Of a stretch of 64,000 nt of DNA, positions 47,929 to 58,633 are shown piece after piece. A program made the position numbers and the translations under genes. The notes beneath the pieces are model-generated. The model searched no databases, was not told where the DNA came from, and saw only the letters and a program-made list of their open reading frames with translations. How positions within the stretch are numbered: position 1 is the stretch's first letter; each line of letters opens with the position of its first letter. The DNA is taken from contig NC_046679.1 in assembly GCF_009870125.1 (NCBI RefSeq), forward strand, positions 12,214,001-12,278,000, given 5' to 3'. This DNA comes from Drosophila pseudoobscura. Lineage: Eukaryota; Arthropoda; Insecta; Diptera; Drosophilidae.

Positions 47929-50181
47929 TGTAGCATACAACGTACAGGGTCGAGGAGCTGATGATAAGTAAACGGGAGTAGGAAGTACGCGCTGGCTTCG
48001 GCTTTTGTCTCTGGTCGGCGGGGTGTGGGCATGGAGGAAATTTTACTACCCATTTATAGCTCTGGCAAATGGTCGAGATAAGAATTTATAAAAAAAAATC
48101 GCGTACGAGTAGGGAAAGGATACTAGGAAACGGGATACAGGGGGGTCAAAGGGACAGATCAGCATGTACACGTGAACGAAGAAGATCACCGGTCAGATCT
48201 TTGTCGGCTGCGGTATCGCCCATTGGCGAGAACGCCCACCCTACCATGATCCTTCAGGGCCACCTATTAATCGTCAGGATCCCTCCAACAAAGACTGCGG
48301 TGGGTCACATCTCCGTTTTTCGAGGTTGCATGGTTCCGATATAATCTATTTAGCCACGGTTCATTTCCAAAACTACTTTATTTAAACAATCCATAATTCT
48401 TCATTTAAATTCCTATAAAACCTAACGCTAATAGAACCTAGTCCCTAATATAAGCCTGCTATTCGGTATCGTCTTACATTTATAGGGTATTACTAGTATT
48501 AAGAGTATCATAGGGGCGAGGTAGCGTATAAGGTTCTTAAATCTATAAAAATGATTAGTAGTATGTATAGATAAAGGCAAGAAATAGGTACGTGTTCATC
48601 ATATGAACAAGGAAACGTCATATGTCATTACGGTACTTGGGCAGTGCCAAAACCAGACAAAAATCGGGTATATGGAAAGTCGTTTAAAGGCATGAGTACT
48701 ACGTGTGTAAAACCGTGATCATGGTTGAAGACCAACGAATAGTTACCGCACATTCATTCTTTTCAGATTGCTTACTTGTTTTGTTTTTTCTCTTATAATC
48801 ACTTACGAGACGATTAATAACTTTGACTCCCACGCAGAAAGATCTTTCGTTGTGTGTTGGATGAGGTGATTTGATGGGTGGATGAGTATGATGATGTGTG
48901 TGATTGTGATGAGTATCTGCATAGATGATGAGATGAATGCGTGGCAACCAAAATCAAAAACTGTAAAAATAATTGGTATTAATACACTACTCATTTGTTC
49001 AAGTTCGACTTAGCCCATGGACAGGAATTCCCTTTTGGTTTATACCGTATTTACTTGGCTTTTGCACATTTTTGCCGTATAAAAAGAACATTGTTAAACA
49101 GAAAGCGGATAAAAAAAACAGGGTTTCGCATATCGGGTCTAATTTCGAAAGAAAGATAGAGAATATAACTAAATCCGATGCGGGTTCGATGCTTCCCGGC
49201 TGGAGACCGAGTTCCTACTCGAGGTCTGAAGGTGGCACACGATTGTACCGGGCGCAGGTAACATCAGCTGCTTCCGATGCCAGGGGTCAATGACCGCGGT
49301 CCATCTGCGGCGTGAGGTTAGGTACCCTCGCCCACTGGATTGCTCGTGGGGGGGGACTGGTTTATTTGAAGAGTCACTCAGCTCATCCCCATGGGTCGAA
49401 CGTGTCCAGGCGAAGATTGCAGAGCACACCGATCGGGTTTACTTGAGGAGCAAGTCCATGCCCTCGGCTACCGAACGGTGGTACGGGCACGTGGCCAAGA
49501 GGTCTCCGGGAATAACCAATCCGTATCTTCTAGACCAGCGTTTCAATACGTGGATACTAGTGGTGCTAATCCTACACGGAAAGAACAGAACATTTTTCAA
49601 CGGGTCGCTGCAGCTGGGTGGATAATTACCTCAACAGAATTGCACCACTGTTTCGAAAAATGTTGATACACTGGGGGCGCTCGTTTCCAAATGGTCGAAC
49701 GGCTGCCCCAGTATTGGCGATATATAAATGGGCGCGTCCACTCAAATTCAATGATCACTTTGAGCCGCACTTGGCACTTGCACTAGGCTTTGACTTTGGG
49801 CTTGACCTTGTTTAGAGAACTGGGTCAGCTCAAGCAGACTTCTTTTTTTCACTGCCGGTCACTCTGACGGCCACGAGGTAACAAAGACAGAGGCTGGGAC
49901 TACTAGGTACAGCAACCCACGTTTTTTCCACACCTTCTATGGTCTTTTTCTGTTATACAGAATCCAGCCACAGCAATATTTAATGAAATATAGTGCAAAG
50001 CAGAAAAATTGCATATCTTAGTGTTGCCACTTGGTCGCAAAACAGCTGATACTCTATGTATGGTTAAAGCTCACAAGCTCTGCAACTCGAATTTTTTTTC
50101 TCTGCCTAGTTTTAGGCTGTAATTTTGGGAGTTAGCCGTTCATAATTCAAATAAACGGCACGACAAGCGTCGAATATTACA
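47929..50181 (-). repeat. 3' LTR of the gypsy-type element
   Basis: A direct repeat of 56033-58285 at a constant offset of 8,104. All short open frames in the two copies translate identically. It starts TGTAGCAT and ends ATATTACA on the plus strand, so the terminal inverted bases are TGTA/TACA. A minus-strand TATAAAT lies at 48052-48058, about 125 bp from the LTR inner end in element sense, and would be the promoter in the equivalent 5' copy. A GATG/TGATG-rich stretch is at about 48860-48945. At 2.25 kb it is unusually long for an LTR. Confidence 0.95.
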
Positions 50182-50190
50182 CCCCCCCGC
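50182..50190 (-). other. Polypurine tract of retrotransposon
   Basis: On the element strand a run of G residues (CGGGGGGG-like) directly abuts the start of the 3' LTR. This is the expected position for priming plus-strand DNA synthesis. Confidence 0.8.
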
Positions 50191-50254
50191 TGAAATCACA
50201 CTTTGGGGTCTTGCTAACCAAAGCGTGATCCACACTTGGAGTGCTTGATACGAT

Positions 50255-53200
50255 TTATTGTTTAATATCTTTTGCGTGATATTTACCTATAAAGCGACCC
50301 TGGAAGTCTTCCAGCTCATAGTAGCTGTTCCCGAGTCTTTTCTTAATGCGGGCTTTCCGAAACGTAGGTGCCAGTTTCGCATTAAAGCCTTTCACAAAAC
50401 TACTCTGATCAAAATTTCGTCTATAAACTTCTTGACCCACTTGAAAGTTTACTTCTCGGCTTCGAAGATTATAGATATTTTCGTTTCGAACATGCTGCTG
50501 TTTCATTGCTTCTGCAGCGGTCTTGCGAATTAGCTCGAAGGAATCGTCGCGATCAAATACCACAGTTCGGTCCTCCAACATACTGAGGTTTCGTAGGAGT
50601 TGATAAGTGGAACCGCCAGTAATCATGTTTTGGCCAAAAGCAACACGATATGGGCTACTTTTGACGGCTGCATGCACACTGGACCGTAACGCACAAGTAA
50701 TGAAGCTAATCTGCTCATCCCAATTGGATTGATCGGGCTTAATGTACGCTTTGATAGCAGCGAGTACTGAGCGATTTACCCGCTCTGAGGCATTGGTTTG
50801 GGGAGCGTAGGCGGCGGTGTACGAATGTCGAATTTGGTATTTCGCTAACAGATCATTAAACTTGTGTGACTTGAATTGAACACCGTTATCTGACACTATC
50901 ACTTCCGGGACTCCAAAGCAATGAAACAGGTCTTCCTCCATGAACCGAATTACGGCATCCGCCGTAAATTTCTTTACCACTTTTAGGAAAGGAAATTTAG
51001 AAAAATGATCGAGTACTACAAAAATGCCTATATTTCCAGATCGACTTCGGGGGTACGGACCTAGAAAATCGACATAAAGTTTCTGAAATAGCCGAAAGGT
51101 CTCTCCTGCTTTGCCCATTGGGGGACGTAGAGGACGATTGGGGTGCTTACAACATTTGCACACTTCGCAATTGTTGATAAACGCTTTTACATCGCCCACT
51201 AAATTTGGCCAATAATAGAAGCGTCGAACTCGTTCTAGCGTCTTATTGATCCCACTGTGAGAAGCTAAGGGATGTTCGTGGCCTTGTTTAAGCACTTCTG
51301 TCACCAGAGCTCTGGGAACCCACAGTTTCCAGCACATGTCGTCACTAATTTGCTCACCAGTGGCGTGTTCAGCTCGACGATACAGAAGGTTATCCATTAC
51401 TTTTACATCAGGTAAACGATCTGGATTAGCTTGAATTTTCGCAATGAGTTCCTGATAGTCAGTGGATTTAAACGCTTCCGATTGAAGGTCCACTAGGCTA
51501 TCAATGCCAATATACGATAAGTCTTCGGTATGCACTCGTGATAAGGCATCCGGAACGATGTTCTGACTACCCTTTCTATGAAAAATCTGAAAGGTGAAGC
51601 CTTGCAGTTTCAGTGCCCATCGAGCTAGTCTCGAGTTTAGGTCAGCCTGTGACATCAGCCATTTTAATGAGGCATGATCGGTAATAATGGAAAACTGATG
51701 CCCTTCTACATACGCTCTAAATTTCTTGACGCACATGACCGCTGCCAAACACTCTTTTTCGGTTACGGAATAATTACGTTGACATTGGTTCAATTTGCGT
51801 GACATAAAAGCGATGGGTACCTCGTTGCCATCTTCATCTGATTGCATCAGGACACCACCCACTCCTGTGTGACTCGCATCACAATGGATTGAAAAAGGAA
51901 TGGTAAAATCGGGACTGTGCAACACAGGAGCGTTACACATCTGTGATTTTAAGGCATCGAACGCGATCTGTGCTTCATCGGTCCATTCAAATTTTCGCTT
52001 GCTCTTAAGTGTATCTGAGATTGGCGCTGCGATACCCGCATAATTTTTTATGAATTTGTGGTACCAACCAGTGAGACCTAAGAACCTACGGACTTGTTTC
52101 ACGGATCGGGGGACCGGAAACTCTTGAATCGCTTGGACCTTCTCAACATCTGTCTGGATCGTTCCGTTGCCTATAATATGTCCTAGGTATTTGATCTCCT
52201 TTAGGCAAAATTTGGACTTCTCCACGTTTATGGTCAGACCAGCTTCGCGTAATCGGGCAGACAGGACATTGAGGACTTGAATATGCTGCTCAAAGGATTC
52301 AGAGATCACCAACAAATCGTCTAGATAAATAAATATCTCATTTCGTAGAGATGGCGGTATCACTTTATCCATCAACTTGGACATCGTTTGGGGTGCATTA
52401 CACAACCCAAAGGGCATGACCGTGTACTGATACAACGGGCGCCCTGGGATGGTAAACGCCGTTTTTTCACGAGCGCTTACTTCCAGCGGAATTTGCCAAT
52501 AGGCATCCTTCAAATCGATGCTTGAAATGAACTCAGCTCGAGGAAGCCGACTGAGAATGCCATCGATCAATGGCATGGGATAAGCATTCTTAACAGTGAC
52601 TTCGTTCAGTTTCCGACTGTCGATGCATAATCGCACCTTTCCCGGTTTACGAACGAGGACCACGGGTGACGACCATGCGCTATCTGATTCTTCGATTACT
52701 CCAAGAGCTAACATTCGGTCTACCTCTACGTACATTAGCTTTTCAACGGCTGGAGACACAGCATAATGTCGTTGCTTTATTGCCTTTGCGCTGCCCACTT
52801 CAATATCGTGCGACAACCAGCCGGTTTTTCCCAGACCTTGCTTTGCAAAGGAGGGAAACAAGTTGACCGTCTCTGCTAACTGAGCTTGCTGATGCTTCGA
52901 CAAACACACATGTAACGTACTATCAAATGCTAAGCTTGACACCTCTGGACTGGATGATTTATTGGCTAGAAAAGCAGGTAACAAATTAAAACGAGACCAG
53001 AAGTCTATGCCTAGATATAGGTCTTGCGCCAAGGATGGGACTACAAACAATTTCAAGACTTTCTTCTGGCCTTGAAAACCCACTTCGGTGGTGACCTTGC
53101 CAATTATTGGCTGGCTCTGCCCATCCGCCGTACGTACTGCTGCTCTCCCAGGCTTGATCTGGTTCGGATTCTGAACCAGGTCGGCCGCAAACTTCCCACC

Positions 53201-53566
53201 TATGCAACTTATGGATGCACCGGTGTCCATCAGTCCACTGAGCGTCCTTCCCAGTACGGTGACTTCCGCATAGGGTCGCCAGTCCTTAGACGTATTAACG
53301 ACTGACGCCAATACGTTAGAGCGCTCGGTTTTGACAGTTTGCCGATATTGGAGCAATCGCTTTCGAGATCGAGTCGGTAATGGATTTCGGTCCTCACTTG
53401 GGGGTAAAATACAAGTGGGTGAAGGAATGTCTGAGAGTTTTTTTAAGTCAGGGAGTAATGGAACTGTCGAAACGTCCATTAAATGGTGTTCGTTGCTTTC
53501 GAACTGTTTGGTTTGCGTGCACCTGTCGATTGTGCACGGCTTGACGAGTTTTTTGGATCGTTGCAC
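50255..53566 (-). CDS. pol: Retrotransposon Pol: protease, RT, RNase H, integrase
   Basis: An uninterrupted 1,103-codon frame. Protease: LMDTGASISCIGG, with the catalytic Asp at residue 114. Reverse transcriptase: SSIDLKDAYWQIPL and FIYLDDLLVIS, with YLDD near residue 414. RNase H: HCDASHTGVGG near 560. Integrase: His/Cys zinc-binding part with HSGINKTLERV and CEVCKCC, then catalytic core with YVDFLGPYPRS near 829, VIVSDNGVQF near 890 and ASERVNRS near 927 (D,D,E). The first codons overlap gag by 88 bases in the -1 frame, so the listed ATG is probably not used as a start. Translation more likely enters by frameshifting at 53548-53554. All catalytic residues I can recognise are intact, so the element may be capable of movement. 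Confidence 0.93.
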   Translation of the reverse strand: MQRSKKLVKPCTIDRCTQTKQFESNEHHLMDVSTVPLLPDLKKLSDIPSPTCILPPSEDRNPLPTRSRKRLLQYRQTVKTERSNVLASVVNTSKDWRPYAEVTVLGRTLSGLMDTGASISCIGGKFAADLVQNPNQIKPGRAAVRTADGQSQPIIGKVTTEVGFQGQKKVLKLFVVPSLAQDLYLGIDFWSRFNLLPAFLANKSSSPEVSSLAFDSTLHVCLSKHQQAQLAETVNLFPSFAKQGLGKTGWLSHDIEVGSAKAIKQRHYAVSPAVEKLMYVEVDRMLALGVIEESDSAWSSPVVLVRKPGKVRLCIDSRKLNEVTVKNAYPMPLIDGILSRLPRAEFISSIDLKDAYWQIPLEVSAREKTAFTIPGRPLYQYTVMPFGLCNAPQTMSKLMDKVIPPSLRNEIFIYLDDLLVISESFEQHIQVLNVLSARLREAGLTINVEKSKFCLKEIKYLGHIIGNGTIQTDVEKVQAIQEFPVPRSVKQVRRFLGLTGWYHKFIKNYAGIAAPISDTLKSKRKFEWTDEAQIAFDALKSQMCNAPVLHSPDFTIPFSIHCDASHTGVGGVLMQSDEDGNEVPIAFMSRKLNQCQRNYSVTEKECLAAVMCVKKFRAYVEGHQFSIITDHASLKWLMSQADLNSRLARWALKLQGFTFQIFHRKGSQNIVPDALSRVHTEDLSYIGIDSLVDLQSEAFKSTDYQELIAKIQANPDRLPDVKVMDNLLYRRAEHATGEQISDDMCWKLWVPRALVTEVLKQGHEHPLASHSGINKTLERVRRFYYWPNLVGDVKAFINNCEVCKCCKHPNRPLRPPMGKAGETFRLFQKLYVDFLGPYPRSRSGNIGIFVVLDHFSKFPFLKVVKKFTADAVIRFMEEDLFHCFGVPEVIVSDNGVQFKSHKFNDLLAKYQIRHSYTAAYAPQTNASERVNRSVLAAIKAYIKPDQSNWDEQISFITCALRSSVHAAVKSSPYRVAFGQNMITGGSTYQLLRNLSMLEDRTVVFDRDDSFELIRKTAAEAMKQQHVRNENIYNLRSREVNFQVGQEVYRRNFDQSSFVKGFNAKLAPTFRKARIKKRLGNSYYELEDFQGRFIGKYHAKDIKQ

Positions 53567-55038
53567 CTAGAGCACGACGGTTTATACGTATCCCGTTTGC
53601 CACAGCCGTAACAAAAGACGGTGCGATCACCTACGCAGTCTTGATACCGATGCCCCTGACAACCACAGTTCCAACAGGAAAGGGTTACTGCAGCGATATC
53701 TAGCTGTTCTGTTTCATCGACCTCATCGCCTTCCTTGTCTGTCTGTACCACAATTTCATGCACCTGTCGTCGTATAGGATTACGCTTCGGCTCAGCGCTG
53801 CCCATAGGCTTAGCCACTGATTGCAAAAACCGTTCGCGAGTACGCACTATGTTGCGCAATTGTGCTACTGACAGAATGGGAATGTATAAAATTTCATGTT
53901 GGATATCGGCCAAGAGATTCGACTTTAGCACTTCCAACAGCGACATTTCGGACATGGGGTTGACTAGTTTGTCGGACAAGGTTACAATGGCTTCGTAAAA
54001 TGTATCAAATAGTTCGTGCGGCTTCTGCTTTCGTTGCACTATTGCCGTACGAATTTCCAGATCGGTACGCCCATCTCTAAATCGAGTTTTTAAGGCTGTA
54101 CTTAGCTGCGGCCAGGTCACGGATGGTACGCTTTTATGGTAACGCCAAAACCACTCGCTCGCACTGGCTTCAAATAAATAAATGGCGTTTCTGGCCACTA
54201 GATCGAGATTACCCTCTAAGGTCTGCTTGGTTAGCGCTTCTATCCGATATATGAAATCTTCCACCGACATGGACGAATTTCCGGAAAACCGCACCTTCCA
54301 TCCTGCGATTATTTGTCCAATCCTATCTGGTCGTAGTCCCGCTATCTGTTGGGATCCCCATGGGGTTACCGAGACATTAGACTCATTAGCCTGATTTATC
54401 GGGGCACCTACGGACTCTCGAGTTGGTATTTGGAACAACTGTTCGAAGGTTTGATTTTCTCCACTAGGCTGTGAAGATCCAGCAGCTTGGTCATTCGGCG
54501 GCTGTACCGTTGGACTTGCCAAACGTTGGAATCCTATTTCCATAGTCTGAGTCATTTGAGTCATGGCTTGAGACAACAACCCGATTTGACCCATAGCGTC
54601 CGTCAACGCCTGTGCCATTTGAGCCAAGCCTGGGCTTGCTTCATTCGCTGGCTCGCTACTCTGAACTGGCATGATTGGTACACCGACTTCAGTTGGACCA
54701 ACGGAAGGTAAATTTTCAGTGTTCGCAGCTGGACCTGCTGTCACACGCTGTGATCTGGTTCTCATTCGAAGCTGAGAAGACTCTACGTTCGAGGCGGACG
54801 CCTGCGCTACGGCTAATTCCTCAGCTAAGCTAGGAGCAGATGATTGTAGGGGCTTGTTGCACGCCGGGCACACGGTCTTTTCACCTCTTCTCGTATTAAA
54901 ACACACTAAATGAAATACGTGGTTACAACTTGTTCTTAAAAGCTGTGTCCGATATTCTACCTGTCTTACGCAAATACAACAGATAATATCGGAATGGTCG
55001 TTTTGATCAATCTCGTCAAAACTCCAATCCAATGACAT
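53479..55038 (-). CDS. gag: Retrotransposon Gag with N-terminal RING-H2 finger
   Basis: A 519-residue frame. Residues 20-60 form a complete RING-H2 pattern: C20-x2-C23, C38-x-H40, H43-x2-C46, C57-x2-C60. A low-complexity hinge follows. At roughly 250-340 a retrotransposon capsid-like region appears (MSVEDFIYRIEAL, ASEWFWRYHKSVPSVTWPQL). The C-terminus has a CCHC zinc knuckle (CWNCGCQGHRYQDC, 455-468) and a second Cys-rich cluster (476-492). Gag forms the virus-like particle and packages RNA. A RING finger, typical of ubiquitin ligases, is not a standard Gag domain. The start at 55036-55038 is the first ATG of the frame and keeps the RING complete. The stop lies about 70 bases after the slippery heptamer. 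Confidence 0.92.
   Translation of the reverse strand: MSLDWSFDEIDQNDHSDIICCICVRQVEYRTQLLRTSCNHVFHLVCFNTRRGEKTVCPACNKPLQSSAPSLAEELAVAQASASNVESSQLRMRTRSQRVTAGPAANTENLPSVGPTEVGVPIMPVQSSEPANEASPGLAQMAQALTDAMGQIGLLSQAMTQMTQTMEIGFQRLASPTVQPPNDQAAGSSQPSGENQTFEQLFQIPTRESVGAPINQANESNVSVTPWGSQQIAGLRPDRIGQIIAGWKVRFSGNSSMSVEDFIYRIEALTKQTLEGNLDLVARNAIYLFEASASEWFWRYHKSVPSVTWPQLSTALKTRFRDGRTDLEIRTAIVQRKQKPHELFDTFYEAIVTLSDKLVNPMSEMSLLEVLKSNLLADIQHEILYIPILSVAQLRNIVRTRERFLQSVAKPMGSAEPKRNPIRRQVHEIVVQTDKEGDEVDETEQLDIAAVTLSCWNCGCQGHRYQDCVGDRTVFCYGCGKRDTYKPSCSRCNDPKNSSSRAQSTGARKPNSSKATNTI
53516..53554 (-). promoter_or_regulatory. -1 ribosomal frameshift signal between gag and pol
   Basis: On the element strand the heptamer A-AAA-AAC (53554-53548) is in the gag frame. 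A 9-base spacer follows, then a perfect 7-bp hairpin: CGTGCAC at 53538-53532, a 9-base loop and GTGCACG at 53522-53516. The pol frame is exactly -1 relative to gag and open across this point. Heptamer, phase, spacer and stem all fit the classical arrangement. Confidence 0.85.
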
Positions 55039-55930
55039 CCTATCCTAATTTTACTAATATATGATTTTCTTTTCTACTCTCGATTATTAACTTTTAACGA
55101 TCGATATATCTACTCTGTATCCACAAAATTCGGAAACCATGCAACATTCGTCTAATAGGAGTGTGTCCCCCACTGACTCTGGTGATATTATTAACAATCA
55201 ACAAGCAGTACAATGAGTCATCGGATGAACTGGGACCGTTCGGTAGTTCTACACCACTGACGGATATCCGAGCAATCCGAAACCCTGACAAACCGATGGC
55301 CCTCTACTTATACTGTAGGTCGCAAAAACTGTAGGTCGTCCAGAACCACAATACAGTAGAGCCATTCCACCTACGTCTGTCAAACAAAAAAAAACGGAAC
55401 AACAATAGAAAAACTGAAGAAGTAGACAAGGTTATGCTGACCCAGGAAATATACCATCTCCGATTCTATTGCCTTCGTTCGCGGGCAGGCCGTAGCTCTA
55501 AACCACTGACTAACCTGATCCAGGCCAAAACGGCAGACAATGATCAGCAACGGTATGGACAAGTTCATCCCCCAAACAACACGCTCCCATCTTGGTGGGT
55601 AGGCAGTAGAGCTAATCCACTTTGAAACCTAAATCCGACCGAAACATTAGAACGCGCTATTTAGCGGAGTGGCCTATCCGGCCAGATACTACAGGTTCGT
55701 TACTATGCCTAGTAATTTGATTAACCTCGAGCGCGGGGCTTTAAAGTCTTTTAGAAACTGCTACGCAATCCAGCTACTCGAAGTCAATCACCCAGACAAT
55801 GCACGACCATGTATATCTGTTGGGAATTAATGGATGAAGGAATAAGTCTTGTGCCACTGCATTGAGATGCAGCTCGCATTGGTGTTGATGACTTTATAAA
55901 ACTTTCTTGGTCGGGGCAAGCCGAAGAAGG
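55039..55930 (-). other. Retrotransposon untranslated leader
   Basis: About 890 bp between the primer-binding site and the gag start, without a long open frame. It would hold packaging signals, none of which I can identify by eye. Confidence 0.6.
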
Positions 55931-55948
55931 GCCCCACGTTGGGCGCCA
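55931..55948 (-). other. Primer-binding site complementary to tRNA-Lys
   Basis: The plus strand reads GCCCCACGTTGGGCGCCA, which matches the 3' end including CCA of a Drosophila lysine tRNA as I remember it. The element strand is therefore an 18-base primer site starting TGGCGCCC. It is separated from the inner end of the 5' LTR (56033) by 84 bp, whereas in most retroelements the two are adjacent or only a few bases apart. Confidence 0.8.
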
Positions 55949-56032
55949 AATTTTACAAATTCTTTGCGAAACCCTGCCATAAAATCGTGACAGACTTTTC
56001 GAACCAATTGCCATTTAAAATTTGTCTTTACC

Positions 56033-58285
56033 TGTAGCATACAACGTACAGGGTCGAGGAGCTGATGATAAGTAAACGGGAGTAGGAAGTACGCGCTGGC
56101 TTCGGCTTTTGTCTCTGGTCGGCGGGGTGTGGGCATGGAGGAAATTTTACTACCCATTTATAGCTCTGGCAAATGGTCGAGATAAGAATTTATAAAAAAA
56201 AATCGCGTACGAGTAGGGAAAGGATACTAGGAAACGGGATACAGGGGGGTCAAAGGGACAGATCAGCATGTACACGTGAACGAAGAAGATCACCGGTCAG
56301 ATCTTTGTCGGCTGCGGTATCGCCCATTGGCGAGAACGCCCACCCTACCATGATCCTTCAGGGCCACCTATTAATCGTCAGGATCCCTCCAACAAAGACT
56401 GCGGTGGGTCACATCTCCGTTTTTCGAGGTTGCATGGTTCCGATATAATCTATTTAGCCACGGTTCATTTCCAAAACTACTTTATTTAAACAATCCATAA
56501 TTCTTCATTTAAATTCCTATAAAACCTAACGCTAATAGAACCTAGTCCCTAATATAAGCCTGCTATTCGGTATCGTCTTACATTTATAGGGTATTACTAG
56601 TATTAAGAGTATCATAGGGGCGAGGTAGCGTATAAGGTTCTTAAATCTATAAAAATGATTAGTAGTATGTATAGATAAAGGCAAGAAATAGGTACGTGTT
56701 CATCATATGAACAAGGAAACGTCATATGTCATTACGGTACTTGGGCAGTGCCAAAACCAGACAAAAATCGGGTATATGGAAAGTCGTTTAAAGGCATGAG
56801 TACTACGTGTGTAAAACCGTGATCATGGTTGAAGACCAACGAATAGTTACCGCACATTCATTCTTTTCAGATTGCTTACTTGTTTTGTTTTTTCTCTTAT
56901 AATCACTTACGAGACGATTAATAACTTTGACTCCCACGCAGAAAGATCTTTCGTTGTGTGTTGGATGAGGTGATTTGATGGGTGGATGAGTATGATGATG
57001 TGTGTGATTGTGATGAGTATCTGCATAGATGATGAGATGAATGCGTGGCAACCAAAATCAAAAACTGTAAAAATAATTGGTATTAATACACTACTCATTT
57101 GTTCAAGTTCGACTTAGCCCATGGACAGGAATTCCCTTTTGGTTTATACCGTATTTACTTGGCTTTTGCACATTTTTGCCGTATAAAAAGAACATTGTTA
57201 AACAGAAAGCGGATAAAAAAAACAGGGTTTCGCATATCGGGTCTAATTTCGAAAGAAAGATAGAGAATATAACTAAATCCGATGCGGGTTCGATGCTTCC
57301 CGGCTGGAGACCGAGTTCCTACTCGAGGTCTGAAGGTGGCACACGATTGTACCGGGCGCAGGTAACATCAGCTGCTTCCGATGCCAGGGGTCAATGACCG
57401 CGGTCCATCTGCGGCGTGAGGTTAGGTACCCTCGCCCACTGGATTGCTCGTGGGGGGGGACTGGTTTATTTGAAGAGTCACTCAGCTCATCCCCATGGGT
57501 CGAACGTGTCCAGGCGAAGATTGCAGAGCACACCGATCGGGTTTACTTGAGGAGCAAGTCCATGCCCTCGGCTACCGAACGGTGGTACGGGCACGTGGCC
57601 AAGAGGTCTCCGGGAATAACCAATCCGTATCTTCTAGACCAGCGTTTCAATACGTGGATACTAGTGGTGCTAATCCTACACGGAAAGAACAGAACATTTT
57701 TCAACGGGTCGCTGCAGCTGGGTGGATAATTACCTCAACAGAATTGCACCACTGTTTCGAAAAATGTTGATACACTGGGGGCGCTCGTTTCCAAATGGTC
57801 GAACGGCTGCCCCAGTATTGGCGATATATAAATGGGCGCGTCCACTCAAATTCAATGATCACTTTGAGCCGCACTTGGCACTTGCACTAGGCTTTGACTT
57901 TGGGCTTGACCTTGTTTAGAGAACTGGGTCAGCTCAAGCAGACTTCTTTTTTTCACTGCCGGTCACTCTGACGGCCACGAGGTAACAAAGACAGAGGCTG
58001 GGACTACTAGGTACAGCAACCCACGTTTTTTCCACACCTTCTATGGTCTTTTTCTGTTATACAGAATCCAGCCACAGCAATATTTAATGAAATATAGTGC
58101 AAAGCAGAAAAATTGCATATCTTAGTGTTGCCACTTGGTCGCAAAACAGCTGATACTCTATGTATGGTTAAAGCTCACAAGCTCTGCAACTCGAATTTTT
58201 TTTCTCTGCCTAGTTTTAGGCTGTAATTTTGGGAGTTAGCCGTTCATAATTCAAATAAACGGCACGACAAGCGTCGAATATTACA
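56033..58285 (-). repeat. 5' LTR of the gypsy-type element
   Basis: The second 2,253-bp copy, at offset 8,104 from the left LTR. In this copy the minus-strand TATAAAT at 56156-56162 is followed in element sense by about 120 bp before the LTR ends, so transcription would begin at roughly 56125-56135, making U3 about 2.1 kb and R plus U5 about 0.1 kb. A plus-strand TATATAAAT near 57825 could act as an antisense promoter, but this is speculative. Confidence 0.95.
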
Positions 58286-58289
58286 AAGG
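58286..58289. repeat. Target-site duplication, right copy
   Basis: AAGG directly after the right LTR, the same as at 47925-47928. Confidence 0.85.
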
Positions 58290-58633
58290 ATGGTAGTGGG
58301 ATCGACGTTGAAATACTTGACATAGATGAATTTTGTGTCGTTCCATAGAGCTTGATGCATATTGCCGTCAGTCTCAGTCATTGCCAGTCTCTCATATAAA
58401 CATAAGAGTACATGATGAATAAACTATATAAACCAAACAATTAAAATTATCAAAAGGAAGATACTGCACTGGGCGATATGCTCAAATGATGTCGTCAGCA
58501 CAACAATTATAAAATGGTGGAAAATTCACTGGCAGGGCACTGTACTAAATAGCTAAGTACTAAGCTATTCTATTGGCTAAGGCTAATTTAAAGTGTTTTA
58601 ATTTTGAAATGAATTTAAAATTCATTTCCTTGA

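Larger units (their letters stand above)
47929..58285 (-). mobile_element. Full-length Ty3/gypsy LTR retrotransposon
   Basis: A complete 10,357-bp element inserted in minus orientation. It has two 2,253-bp LTRs (TGTA...TACA ends), a tRNA-Lys primer site, gag, pol in the -1 frame, and a G-rich polypurine tract beside the 3' LTR. The domain order PR-RT-RNase H-IN is that of Ty3/gypsy (Metaviridae-type) elements. There is no env: only about 65 bp separate the pol stop from the polypurine tract. Very long LTRs together with a tRNA-Lys primer resemble the Ulysses/Osvaldo lineage of Drosophila; this is from memory, not an alignment. The frames are uninterrupted and the LTRs look identical in what I compared, so insertion appears recent. 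Confidence 0.95.

Noticed and set aside
48069..49815. Several 60-111-codon frames duplicated at 56173-57919
   Set aside because: They lie inside the LTRs, have no domains, and their identity between copies only reflects LTR duplication.
50182..50254. Search for an env gene between pol and the 3' LTR
   Set aside because: Only about 70 bases are available, so no env can be present.
47929..58285. Long direct repeats considered as a segmental duplication
   Set aside because: TGTA/TACA ends, flanking AAGG duplication, primer site, polypurine tract and gag-pol between them identify LTRs instead.
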